Assembly (NCBI RefSeq): GCF_003259955.1
Contig: NZ_QLMK01000019.1
Location: forward strand, 1 to 38,383
Length of the DNA: 38,383 bases
Reading direction: 5' to 3'
From: Falsochrobactrum ovis
GTDB lineage: Bacteria > Pseudomonadota > Alphaproteobacteria > Rhizobiales > Rhizobiaceae
The position numbers and the translations under genes were made by a program. This document shows positions 1-7,971 of this stretch, one piece after another; positions within the stretch are counted from its first letter, which is position 1, and each line of letters starts with the position of its first letter. The notes under the pieces were generated by a model. The model was not told the DNA's origin and did not search any database. It saw nothing but the letters and a program-made list of their open reading frames with translations.

Positions 1-498
1 GCATCCGCGTCGGCATCAGCATCGGCGTCCGCATCAGCATCTGCGTCGGCATCCGCATCCGCATCGGCGTCGGCATCCGCATCAGCATCCGCGTCAGCAT
101 CGGCGTCGGCGTCGGCATCCGCATCAGCATCGGCGTCAGCATCAGCATCCGCGTCAGCATCAGCGTCGGCATCAGCATCGGCATCCGCATCCGCATCTGC
201 ATCCGCATCCGCGTCGGCATCAGCATCGGCATCCGCATCGGCGTCGGCATCCGCATCTGCATCCGCGTCGGCATCAGCATCGGCGTCCGCATCAGCATCT
301 GCGTCGGCATCCGCATCTGCATCCGCATCCGCATCGGCATCGGCGTCGGCATCCGCGTCAGCATCCGCATCAGCATCGGCGTCAGCATCCGCATCAGCAT
401 CGGCATCCGCGTCAGCGTCAGCATCAGCATCGGCGTCCGCATCAGCATCTGCGTCAGCATCCGCGTCAGCATCCGCATCGGCATCCGCGTCAGCATCC
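1..498 (-). repeat. Hexanucleotide repeat (GAYGCN)83 encoding poly(Asp-Ala)
   Basis: Eighty-three consecutive 6-bp units lie in frame in the adhesin gene; each reads GAT or GAC followed by an Ala codon. All four Ala codons occur, so the dipeptide is kept while both wobble positions vary. The tract ends at 498, where the protein reads DPDDT. There is also longer-range order. Positions 1-59 are identical to 259-317, an offset of 258 bp or 43 units. Positions 13-48 recur at 421-456, an offset of 408 bp or 68 units. This implies duplication of blocks inside the tract. The repeat reaches the window edge, so its full length is unknown. Confidence 0.95.
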
Positions 499-938
499 GT
501 ATCATCTGGGTCCGCGCCAACATCTACATCTATATCGTCGTCATCGTCCGAAGCAGCAGCGATAATAGCCGCGCCTGCCCCCAGTCCCAAAATGCCAAGA
601 AGAACCGGACCGAGATCACCCGCTCCACCGGCCAACTGATCTACGGATTGAATTTCTGCAAAATTGAAATCGGCCAGCCCTTCTGAATGCTGACCGAGCC
701 AGAGCTTGCCGTCATCATCTTCGATAACAATTTCGCTGTCATGTGCATAAAAATTTACTAAACGGATCGACTGCCCGTTATGAAGCTGGATTATAAGATC
801 ATTGCCCAGCCGCTGATAATCAGCGATCGCACTAGGATTTAGCGACAACTTCACCACACTCGGTGCGGAAAGAACAATGTCGCTTCCAGAAATCGTGCTT
901 GAAACACCACTCTGCTTGTTAGTTACGACCGCCACCAT
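1..938 (-). CDS. Giant BapA-type surface adhesin, N-terminal part (runs off the window)
   Basis: The open frame starts at an ATG at 936-938, preceded on the minus strand by AGGAGAGG, and stays open to the window edge (312 codons visible). Residues about 1-110 resemble the BapA-prefix-like domain at the N-terminus of very large Bap/RTX-type adhesins, with short beta-rich segments (SDIVLSAPSVVKLSL, NGQSIRLVNFY, GKLWLGQHS). A hydrophobic Gly/Ala segment, LLGILGLGAGAAIIAAAS, follows near residues 115-132. Then come an Asp-rich stretch and an uninterrupted Asp-Ala dipeptide tract to the edge. Proteins with this prefix are usually exported by type I secretion and act in adhesion or biofilm formation, with Ig-like repeats and an RTX end further on. 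Those parts are outside the window, so the export route is inferred. The family call is from recognition, without a profile search. Confidence 0.8.
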   Translation of the reverse strand, partial: MVAVVTNKQSGVSSTISGSDIVLSAPSVVKLSLNPSAIADYQRLGNDLIIQLHNGQSIRLVNFYAHDSEIVIEDDDGKLWLGQHSEGLADFNFAEIQSVDQLAGGAGDLGPVLLGILGLGAGAAIIAAASDDDDDIDVDVGADPDDTDADADADADADADADADADADADADADADADADADADADADADADADADADADADADADADADADADADADADADADADADADADADADADADADADADADADADADADADADADADADADADADADADADADADADADADADADADADADADADADADADADAD

Positions 939-1248
939 ATTCCCTCTCCTAAACAAACTCTAAGCAATGAGAGGCGTGCGGAAGCCAGCACTATATGGCC
1001 GTCAGAACAAACCTAAAGGAACACGATATTCCATAATATTACGCGCGAATAAACCAGTAATGAGTGCGCATAAACTTACCGTTTATGCTGACAAACATCC
1101 GCTATATTTGCCGTTCCGGTTTGTTTTGCTAAGCCACGCCCTCAAAGTTAAAATTACCCAGGACGAAGCTGATGCATTCAAAAATCTATTTCTATGCAGA
1201 TATCAACGTTTTTTGTATAAAACGGACATATGGGACAAATTAATTTCC
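939..1248. other. Intergenic region upstream of the adhesin, with a stem-loop
   Basis: This 310-bp gap lies between the stop of the AraC gene and the start of the adhesin gene, both on the minus strand. It should hold the adhesin promoter, but I see no convincing -35/-10 pair. A perfect inverted repeat, GCATAAAC (1068-1075) and GTTTATGC (1081-1088) around a 5-nt spacer, could be a weak terminator for the AraC gene or an operator. The plus-strand open frame at 967-1326 has no family signature and runs into the AraC gene, so I do not call it. Confidence 0.5.
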
Positions 1249-2166
1249 CTATCGGCGAGCACTTTTGCTCTTTCGTCTGAAGGAAGCGGGACTCGTGCCC
1301 ATTATACGACCAAAAAATCGGGTTAAATGAACCTGATCGGCAAAACCGCATTCTTGCGCAATCTCTACGATCGGCATGTCGGTTTCCGTTAGTAAGGTGC
1401 GGGCCCGCTCTATCCGACTTCGGATAATATATTGATGGGGCGTCATATCCATCGTACGTTTGAATAAGCGTCCAAACTGAGCCGCACCAACTCCCGCCAA
1501 ATCAGCAAGTTGTTCATTGGCAATTCGTTTGTGAAGATTCAGATTAATAAACTCTATGGTTTTCTGAACAACGCCCGGTGGCAGGCCATTTTCAACCGCC
1601 TGTTCTTTGGAAGCGGGCGAGGAATATCGCGTGATGATGCGCCCGACCAGAACGCGCGCGAAATATTGCGCTTCAACACCGGAAAAAGTGCCGCCATTAT
1701 GTAGTATTTCCTTTATCGAAAGGACGGATTGCTCCATAAATTCGTCAACCACAAAAAGATTAGAACGAATATTAAACGTGCTGTCAGCCATAGAAGAATA
1801 TTCTTCAATAACCTGCTCCAACAAAGAGCTATTAATATAAATATTGATTAGCTCAGCGTTAGAGATTACCTCGACAGCGAATGAAATATGCGGCGGTATT
1901 ATGAAAATCGTACCGGGACGCAGGTTCAGATCGGCATATTCTGAACCAATTTTCCACCGTCCGCATAGGCTACCGCTGGTAACCATCGACACCAGAAGTG
2001 ACCGGTTCGATAAAAAGCTTTTAGAAAATGGCCCGATGCGAGTGGTGCAGACCAATAAATTCGGCCAATTCCATTTTGCACTGGAAGCCAAGAGTTCAGC
2101 CCCGGGAATCTCTTCCAAACGGTTTATAGAAATTGAATTTCCGTCCAATTGCGAACCGCCTCTCAT
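1249..2166 (-). CDS. AraC-family transcriptional regulator
   Basis: The protein has 305 residues. The N-terminal about 190 residues look like a cupin-type effector-binding domain (for example RPGTIFIIPPHISFAVEV). Residues about 200-300 form a typical AraC double helix-turn-helix: LADLAGVGAAQFGRLFKRTMDMTP, then IVEIAQECGFADQVHLTRFFGRIMGTSPASFRR in two parts. No good Shine-Dalgarno sequence precedes the ATG at 2166, so the start is uncertain. The gene lies between an MFS transporter gene and the adhesin gene, all on the same strand. It could control either, or a remote target; context does not decide. The ligand is unknown. Confidence 0.9.
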   Translation of the reverse strand: MRGGSQLDGNSISINRLEEIPGAELLASSAKWNWPNLLVCTTRIGPFSKSFLSNRSLLVSMVTSGSLCGRWKIGSEYADLNLRPGTIFIIPPHISFAVEVISNAELINIYINSSLLEQVIEEYSSMADSTFNIRSNLFVVDEFMEQSVLSIKEILHNGGTFSGVEAQYFARVLVGRIITRYSSPASKEQAVENGLPPGVVQKTIEFINLNLHKRIANEQLADLAGVGAAQFGRLFKRTMDMTPHQYIIRSRIERARTLLTETDMPIVEIAQECGFADQVHLTRFFGRIMGTSPASFRRKSKSARR

Positions 2167-2177
2167 CGAGTCACAAA

Positions 2178-2190
2178 AGCTAAATTAGCT
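2178..2190. promoter_or_regulatory. 13-bp perfect inverted repeat upstream of the AraC gene
   Basis: AGCTAA-A-TTAGCT lies 12 bp upstream of the AraC start codon and could be an autoregulatory operator. A very similar palindrome, AGATAAATTATCT, lies at 34985-34997 upstream of the cardiolipin synthase gene, with 11 of 13 positions equal. AT-rich palindromes this short can arise by chance. Confidence 0.3.
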
Positions 2191-2291
2191 ATTTTAGAAA
2201 CAATAGATTAAGACAGTTCTGTCAATACTCAAATCTATATGCCAAGTTCATTCTTGGGTATATCTCAGCGCATTAGCTACTTACTTAGCAT

Positions 2292-3422
2292 CTAAAGACG
2301 CTTATTAAGTTTTAGACAATAAAAAGACGCGCCGGTAAGAAATAATCCAGCTATTGTAAAAACAGATGATACACTCAAATAAATCAAAAGAATCGCTAGA
2401 ATGGCCGAGGGTGCAATCTGGGCTAATTCACGATAAGTATTATAAAGTGGGACCATTTTTATTCGTTGATGGGGGCGTACTGCCCGTAGGAAAGGTGCAT
2501 TTCCTCCGCTATCAACCGCACTGATTGCAACAGCGCCGCCTACCAATAAAGCGACAGACAAAAGTGGATAATCCTTTCCGAGAAGTCCCCCTGCAATTGT
2601 CATCAATCCACAGCTCAAATATCCGTAGAAAAATGTTAAACGCAACCCATATTTGCGCGAAAACACTTGCCAGAAAGGCGCAAGCATCAGCATAGCCGAA
2701 CCGATAGCGATAATAAGACCGCCAGCGGCGGAGCCAAGACCGGCTTTAACTGCGAAGATGGGTGTGTAGACCCCATATATTTGCCACCAGGATGACCGCG
2801 TAACAGCCAAAAACCACGCAAGAACAAGCCTTGGCTGCGCCGCAAACAATGCCACGTCCTTAGTGCTAGGCGTTGAGAGCTTAGCGGATTGCTTCAGCGT
2901 TGCAGCGGCTGGAACCAATGTGATCAGCGAGATTGGAACGGCCACCGCACAGACTGCACTTATGGTTAAAACAATCCAAGTCGCCTCCATATAGATTGCC
3001 CATCCGCCTAATAATGGACCAGCTAAATAGGAAGCCCCAGAAAATAGAACGCGCCGCGACTCAAAATATGAAAGCTCACGCCGTGGGATAAGTTGGGTCG
3101 TATAAATGTTGATGGCGCTTTCAAAAACCGTCAACATCATGAATTGAAACAATAATCCCGGGAAAAGAAAGTCAGCATTATTTGCAAAGAACGAGGCTGC
3201 CGATAGCAAACCGAATAGTGATGCTAGAAAAAGCGATTGCAATAAGCCAAAAGTTGAAATGAGTTTCGGCAAAAATATGCTGAATATGAGACAGACAAGG
3301 CTCGCCGCCAGATAGAGCGCACTAATATGGCTTGCCTGTGCTAAAAAATTGAGCGCAAGAATTGGAATTACTGCCACGACAGATGTTCGTGCCAGTACCA
3401 TAATTGCATAGACGAAGGACAA
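2292..3422 (-). CDS. MFS transporter
   Basis: This 376-residue protein is highly hydrophobic with about 12 predicted membrane helices, and the order and length fit the major facilitator superfamily. The cytoplasmic loop RRELSYFESRRVLFSGASYLAGPLLGGW around residues 113-140 is split between the helices as expected; the second half starts near residue 190. The frame has no ATG near the N-terminus. TTG at 3422 with GGAG just before it is the best start; the first in-frame ATG is Met8. The substrate is unknown. The AraC gene 125 bp downstream on the same strand may be functionally linked. Confidence 0.85.
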   Translation of the reverse strand: MSFVYAIMVLARTSVVAVIPILALNFLAQASHISALYLAASLVCLIFSIFLPKLISTFGLLQSLFLASLFGLLSAASFFANNADFLFPGLLFQFMMLTVFESAINIYTTQLIPRRELSYFESRRVLFSGASYLAGPLLGGWAIYMEATWIVLTISAVCAVAVPISLITLVPAAATLKQSAKLSTPSTKDVALFAAQPRLVLAWFLAVTRSSWWQIYGVYTPIFAVKAGLGSAAGGLIIAIGSAMLMLAPFWQVFSRKYGLRLTFFYGYLSCGLMTIAGGLLGKDYPLLSVALLVGGAVAISAVDSGGNAPFLRAVRPHQRIKMVPLYNTYRELAQIAPSAILAILLIYLSVSSVFTIAGLFLTGASFYCLKLNKRL

Positions 3423-3482
3423 GCTCCACTCTACTGAGCGGGAACCGGAATGGTTATTTATGACGCGCTCCGCAGAAATAAT

Positions 3483-3587
3483 GATTGTGGTGTGGTCAAT
3501 CGGAGGCCGATTTTAAACCAACACCACAATCGGGGGACCGTCGGACCTGCCCTTAGCCGGGGGGCTGGCAAAGACGCGATCCGACGG
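3483..3587. repeat. Two adjacent nested inverted repeats, possible terminator or palindromic repeat element
   Basis: The first structure pairs GATTGTGGTGT (3483-3493) with ACACCACAATC (3521-3531) and contains an inner stem AATCGG/CCGATT (3498-3503 and 3507-3512). The second pairs CCGTCGGA (3538-3545) with TCCGACGG (3580-3587) and contains AGCC/GGCT (3555-3558 and 3563-3566). Together they fill most of the gap between the end of the six-gene minus-strand operon and the MFS gene. They could end transcription, although no U-tract follows. The compact double-palindrome layout also resembles dispersed palindromic elements known from Brucellaceae. Copy number elsewhere in the genome would tell. Confidence 0.55.
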
Positions 3588-3594
3588 AAAGTCG

Positions 3595-4674
3595 TTAGGC
3601 GGCCACTTTCATCAGGCGGTCGCGCAACGAAATCATGATATTACAGACCTGTTCGAGGTCTTTTGCTTCGAAACCTGCGGCAAACTCAAATTTTTCTTCT
3701 TCCAACAGGCTTTTAAGCTTGCCATGATAATGAATGGTTTGATCTTTGACCACCAAACCATTGCTTTGTTCGAACCCGGCATTCCACGCGATTGCTTCAC
3801 CGCGCGTGATAGATTTTGGCAGGTCAAGCATGAGTTCATTATTTTCTAGCCTCACAGGATAGCCGCCCGGAAGGCCGTCTGGCCCTGGCGCATGTCCGCT
3901 CCAAGATGTTTTTGCAACCAAAGCCAGAATAAGAGTTACGCCCGATGCGCCCGATATTTCAATCGCGGGCTCCGGGGTAAGCTGACACTGTTTGAAAGTC
4001 TCAAACACGTCATCGATTTTTTGTTCGCCTACATAGACCAGAGGAGCGATCGCACCTTCACGCTCTTCCGGCGGTTTACGCCAAGCTGAAAGACACTGAT
4101 AATGCGCAATGGTTCGCAAAGGACCTGAACTCTTGTCGTAAGCTCCAGCGAAAACATTGGAAAGTATTGCCACATTGCCGGTGCCGCACAGCACATCATA
4201 ACCCATGGCTTTGATGATACCGTTGACCACATCTGGGAACGAACAGTTGATGAGTACCGGACGGTTTTTACGTTTGGAAATTGCTGCCGCCATCCGTGAG
4301 GAAATCAACGACTGAAAGACTGCTGTCGCGCTCAAGCCGCCTTCGGCGACCAACTCCGTCCAGCGATTGCCCTTGTCAGATATTACGGTTGAGGTCTGGA
4401 TTGATGCGGCCTGAACGACAATGCGAGGATTGCATTTATCAAGCAGCCAGTCGCTAGCGCCTTCGGCGACCATATCGACTTCCACCGTTGAAAACCGAGC
4501 TGGTGTGGAGAACATCGCTGCTCGCGCATTGCCCGCGGTTTTGAGCCAATCAAGCCGCATTTTGTTTCGGCCAGCGATAACTACATTGATGGGCGTTTTC
4601 GCGGTTGACGCAATATCCAAAGCGATGCGCCCTGCAAACATCCCACTGCCAGTAATCAAAACATCACTGCTCAT
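3595..4674 (-). CDS. Saccharopine-dehydrogenase-like NAD(P)-binding protein
   Basis: The protein has 359 residues. The N-terminus VLITGSGMFAGRIALDIAS (residues about 5-23) is a Rossmann dinucleotide-binding start of the saccharopine dehydrogenase type. It is followed by an NVVIAGRNKMRLDWL second strand and by IVVQAASIQTS, where that family closes its nucleotide site. The middle, VNGIIKAMGYDVLCGTGNVAIL, and the C-terminal half are not familiar to me. The start codon lies one base after the stop of the acyl-CoA ligase gene, so the two are translationally linked. Enzymes of this fold oxidise or form secondary amines such as saccharopine and opines, or reduce bound intermediates. A role on a C-N bond or on a CoA-activated product of the ligase is inference. 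Confidence 0.7.
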   Translation of the reverse strand: MSSDVLITGSGMFAGRIALDIASTAKTPINVVIAGRNKMRLDWLKTAGNARAAMFSTPARFSTVEVDMVAEGASDWLLDKCNPRIVVQAASIQTSTVISDKGNRWTELVAEGGLSATAVFQSLISSRMAAAISKRKNRPVLINCSFPDVVNGIIKAMGYDVLCGTGNVAILSNVFAGAYDKSSGPLRTIAHYQCLSAWRKPPEEREGAIAPLVYVGEQKIDDVFETFKQCQLTPEPAIEISGASGVTLILALVAKTSWSGHAPGPDGLPGGYPVRLENNELMLDLPKSITRGEAIAWNAGFEQSNGLVVKDQTIHYHGKLKSLLEEEKFEFAAGFEAKDLEQVCNIMISLRDRLMKVAA

Positions 4675-4675
4675 A

Positions 4676-6193
4676 TTATTTACCTTTCACCAATTGTGGT
4701 GCCTCCCAGCGTGTTTCAGGTCTAGTGTCCAGAAGATGTTTTTGTATCCTCTGGCTAGGTGTCCGCGGAAAATGCTCAACGAACGAGATATATCGAGGGC
4801 GTTGAAAAGGCGCCAAACGACTGGAAAGCCATTCCCAGATTTCTAACGGGTTTGGCTTTACGCCGGCGCGTGGTTCAATAAAAAGGTGAATATCATACTC
4901 ACCGATTTCGGCCTTGACCCCAACCAAGGCAGATTCTTCTATATCCGGGTGGCGATTGGCGACGCTTTCGACCTCATAGGCCGAAACATTTTCGCCTTTG
5001 CAGCGAATGGAGTCGCCCGTCCGTCCGTGGAAAAAGAGATGTCCATCCTCATTCCACGAGCCTAAATCGCCGGTGTAAAAACCATCGGGCCGCACTGCCT
5101 TCGCGGTTGCTTCCGGGTTGCGATAATATCCAGCGGTAATCGCGCCCGGCAGAGTGGTGGTCACGACGATTTCGCCATTGCCTTCGCCGGGGCCGAGAAT
5201 TTTTCCGTTTTCATCAACCAGTCTGACGTCGAAATAAGGAAGTGGACGCCCCACCGAACCGAGAACATTTTCGTCATTATAAGTGGTGAGCGATGAGCAT
5301 TCGGTCATGCCATAACATTCACGGATCTGAACGCCGAAACGTTCTTCAAAAGCGCGCCATACGGAAGGTGCGCAGCCCCCACCCCACGCGACTCTTACCT
5401 TGTGATTTTTGTCATATTGGCCTTCGGGCTGCTTGAGCAGAATCTGTATGATGCCACCGAGGTGATGAATATGGGTGGATTCTGTCTCGCTGACTTGCTT
5501 CCAAAATTGGGAAGCGCTGAAACGCTCTGTCATTGACAGTGTGATATCATGAAACAGAGGCAATAAGATAACTTGCGCACCGCCAATATGATAGAACGGC
5601 TCCCACATGAAAAATTTGTCGCCGGGCTTTAAATCCGTGCAAAGGGCTACCGAATGGCAAGCAAGTTCCAGCATCATATGCGTGACCATCACACCCTTGG
5701 CAGGCCCCGTGGTGCCAGAGGTAAACATGATGGCGGCCAGATCCTGCGGCTGCGGTAAGTCAACCACAGGCGCATCTCCCCTATATTCGGGAAAGCTGGT
5801 ATCTGTGACAAGTTCAATCGCGGTCCCAGTCAACTCTGCGCTTTTGCGTACAGTTTCGACGATGTTTTCTTCACAAAATGCCAGCTTGGGTTGCGTTGTC
5901 TCGAATACATTGTCGAGCGCATTGCCGATAAGTGTTGGATTTACCGGAACCCAAACCAAGCCGCGACGCAGCAAAGCGAAAACCAATGCCAACGAATATG
6001 GGCTATTGGGCATCATCACAACGACACGGTCGCCCGCCTGTATACCGGCATCCGCCAGAACCTGACCGATAGCTTCTGACGCTCGGTATAGGTCGCCAAA
6101 ATTGCACAACTGACCGTTCAATGTCGCATAAGTATTTTGCGCGCTGTTATGCGCGCGGTCTAAAAACGACCGCACCAATCCATGGATATGCAT
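4676..6193 (-). CDS. AMP-forming acyl-CoA ligase, CaiC-like
   Basis: The protein has 505 residues, normal for the ANL superfamily. It shows the P-loop-like TSGTTGPAKG (158-167), YGMTE (294-298), the TGD motif (374-376) and the hinge region GRTGDSIRCKGENVS (390-404). The order and general look are closest to crotonobetaine/carnitine-CoA ligases. The C-terminal catalytic motif is unusual: where most members read PRTxxGK, this one reads PRTPSQRIQK (476-485), so the adenylation lysine is not at its normal place (Arg482 instead). The gene lies in the left operon between the ABC permease and the saccharopine-dehydrogenase-like gene. It likely activates a carboxylate imported by the transporter, as substrate-CoA. 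Substrate unknown. Confidence 0.88.
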   Translation of the reverse strand: MHIHGLVRSFLDRAHNSAQNTYATLNGQLCNFGDLYRASEAIGQVLADAGIQAGDRVVVMMPNSPYSLALVFALLRRGLVWVPVNPTLIGNALDNVFETTQPKLAFCEENIVETVRKSAELTGTAIELVTDTSFPEYRGDAPVVDLPQPQDLAAIMFTSGTTGPAKGVMVTHMMLELACHSVALCTDLKPGDKFFMWEPFYHIGGAQVILLPLFHDITLSMTERFSASQFWKQVSETESTHIHHLGGIIQILLKQPEGQYDKNHKVRVAWGGGCAPSVWRAFEERFGVQIRECYGMTECSSLTTYNDENVLGSVGRPLPYFDVRLVDENGKILGPGEGNGEIVVTTTLPGAITAGYYRNPEATAKAVRPDGFYTGDLGSWNEDGHLFFHGRTGDSIRCKGENVSAYEVESVANRHPDIEESALVGVKAEIGEYDIHLFIEPRAGVKPNPLEIWEWLSSRLAPFQRPRYISFVEHFPRTPSQRIQKHLLDTRPETRWEAPQLVKGK

Positions 6194-6237
6194 CTTGCAT
6201 CCTTAGTATTCAAAGTCAGAAGGGAGGTTTCTTTGAA

Positions 6238-7971
6238 TTATCTTTCAAGTTTACGCGCGAGCAGCAGAATGACCGTCACGATCAGCAACACAATGACGGA
6301 GACCGCAGCCAGCGTAGGATTGAGTTGTAGGAACATGTCGTCCCACATCTGCTTCGGTAATGTCGATTTCAAACCACCCGAAACGAAGATCGCTATGGTA
6401 AGTTCATCCAATGACGTCACAAAGGCGAACAAAGCGGCAGAGAGCAGCCCCCCGCGTAACAGTGGAATGGTAATCAACCGCAACACAGTGAATTTGCCCG
6501 CGCCCATGGTTTCCGCCGCCTGATTGAGACGCCAGTCATAATTTTTCAAAACTGAACCAATGGTGATAAACGCATAGGGCAGCGCCAAGAGCGTATGGCC
6601 AATCACCAAGCCCGTATCGGTTGCTACAAGGCCGATCTGCGCCATCAGGTAAAACAGGCCCACTGCAATCACGATTCTGGGCACAATCATCGGCGCCAAA
6701 ATCAGTCCGAAGATCAAACCATTCAACCGTGACGAACTGCGCGACAGCGCCAACGCCGCCAGACCACCCAAAATGGTTGCAAAAAATGCGGTGGCAAAGG
6801 CAACCCCGAAGGAACGCATCGTCGCGCTCATCCAAATCGTCGAGTTAAAATATTGCTCAAACCAACGTAAGGAAAAGCCGGGAGGTGGGAACGCCAAACT
6901 TCGACCGGAGGTAAAGCTCAGTGGTATTACAATCAGGCCTGGCAGCATAAGAAAAGCAATAAGCACGACCACATAAATGGTTCTTACCGGACTGCCGCTG
7001 CCATTTGACGGTAAAATACGGTCGAGTGGGCGGAGTATCCGGGCAATGAGCGCCAATATTCCGTAGCCAAGCCTTCGTAATGCACTATCGGGCGACAAAG
7101 CTTTTTTGCTTTGCACGCCATTTCCAGAAGATAGCGACGAAAGCCCAAAAAGCTTATTATAAATTCCGATAACCACCAAGGCTGCTGCAACCAGTAAGGT
7201 TGCAAGTACCGCTGCAAACGGCCAGTTAACGATTTCCTGTACCTGCGTGATGATAGCCTGCGCAAGCATGGTCTGCTGGCGCCCACCCAGGAAAGCCGGG
7301 ACAATAAAAAAGCCAAGCGAGGTAATGAAGGTCAATAGACCAGCAGCCACCACGCCGGGCATTGAGAGCGGGAAATAAACCAGCCAGAAACGATCTGAAC
7401 GGCTAGCGCCCATGGTTGAGGCGGCAAGCGTCAGACGATTGTCGATTCCAGACATAACCGGAAGCATCGAAAGCACGGCAAGTGGTATCATGGCATGAAC
7501 CATACCAATCAAGACGCCGAGTTCATTGTACATCAGATTGGCAGGCCGTTCGGAAAGGCCGGAACCCACGAGGATGGAATTGAAGACGCCATTTTTGCCC
7601 AGAAGGATCATCCAAGCGAAGGTTTTGACCAGATAGGATGTCCAAAAAGGCAAAAGTACCAGCATCAGCATATTGGCGCGCTTTCGGTCTTCAAGGCCCG
7701 ATAGCCACATGGCAATTGGATAGCCAAAAAGCACTGAGAAAACAGCGGTCCAGGCTGAGATTTTGAGGGTAATCCCTAAAATTCGCCAGTAAAGAAGACT
7801 GTCGCCCAAGCGCTCATAATTGGCGAGCGAAAAACTTCCCTGCGCTTCATCGGTGAAACTCAATCCCAAAAGTCGAAACATTGGGAGCAGAAAGAAAATG
7901 GCAAGCAGCAGCAAGGCTGGCGTTGCAAGCCATATTGGGTCGGGTCTCCAGGCTCTTGCTGAATTCGTCAT
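6238..7971 (-). CDS. Fused two-domain ABC permease, spermidine/putrescine type
   Basis: The protein has 577 residues and contains two complete permease halves. Each has about six membrane helices and one EAA loop: AASTMGASRSDRFWLVYFPL in the first half and AAETMGAGKFTVLRLITIPL in the second. The halves correspond to PotB and PotC in one chain, joined by a linker near residues 280-320. The gene overlaps the ATPase gene by 4 nt (ATGA), so the two are translationally coupled. With the ATPase and the Tat-type binding protein it forms an importer of the polyamine/opine/quaternary-amine class. The exact substrate cannot be read from the sequence. Confidence 0.93.
   Translation of the reverse strand: MTNSARAWRPDPIWLATPALLLLAIFFLLPMFRLLGLSFTDEAQGSFSLANYERLGDSLLYWRILGITLKISAWTAVFSVLFGYPIAMWLSGLEDRKRANMLMLVLLPFWTSYLVKTFAWMILLGKNGVFNSILVGSGLSERPANLMYNELGVLIGMVHAMIPLAVLSMLPVMSGIDNRLTLAASTMGASRSDRFWLVYFPLSMPGVVAAGLLTFITSLGFFIVPAFLGGRQQTMLAQAIITQVQEIVNWPFAAVLATLLVAAALVVIGIYNKLFGLSSLSSGNGVQSKKALSPDSALRRLGYGILALIARILRPLDRILPSNGSGSPVRTIYVVVLIAFLMLPGLIVIPLSFTSGRSLAFPPPGFSLRWFEQYFNSTIWMSATMRSFGVAFATAFFATILGGLAALALSRSSSRLNGLIFGLILAPMIVPRIVIAVGLFYLMAQIGLVATDTGLVIGHTLLALPYAFITIGSVLKNYDWRLNQAAETMGAGKFTVLRLITIPLLRGGLLSAALFAFVTSLDELTIAIFVSGGLKSTLPKQMWDDMFLQLNPTLAAVSVIVLLIVTVILLLARKLER

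Noticed and set aside
1-498. Possible CRISPR array or tandem regulatory repeat
   Set aside because: The unit is 6 bp, always in frame, without spacers, and continues a protein frame with a good start; it is a coding dipeptide repeat.
1-530. Plus-strand Ala-Ser repeat protein
   Set aside because: The open frame is a necessary mirror of the Asp-Ala repeat; no start or ribosome binding site is visible and the adhesin frame explains the sequence.
967-1326. Plus-strand frame of 119 codons
   Set aside because: No family signature, no good ribosome binding site, and it runs into the 3' end of the AraC gene.
3450-3638. Plus-strand frame of 62 codons
   Set aside because: It spans the two palindromes and the end of the saccharopine-dehydrogenase-like gene and has no coding features.
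5607-6065. Plus-strand frame of 152 codons
   Set aside because: Antisense to the acyl-CoA ligase gene, which has all family motifs in frame.
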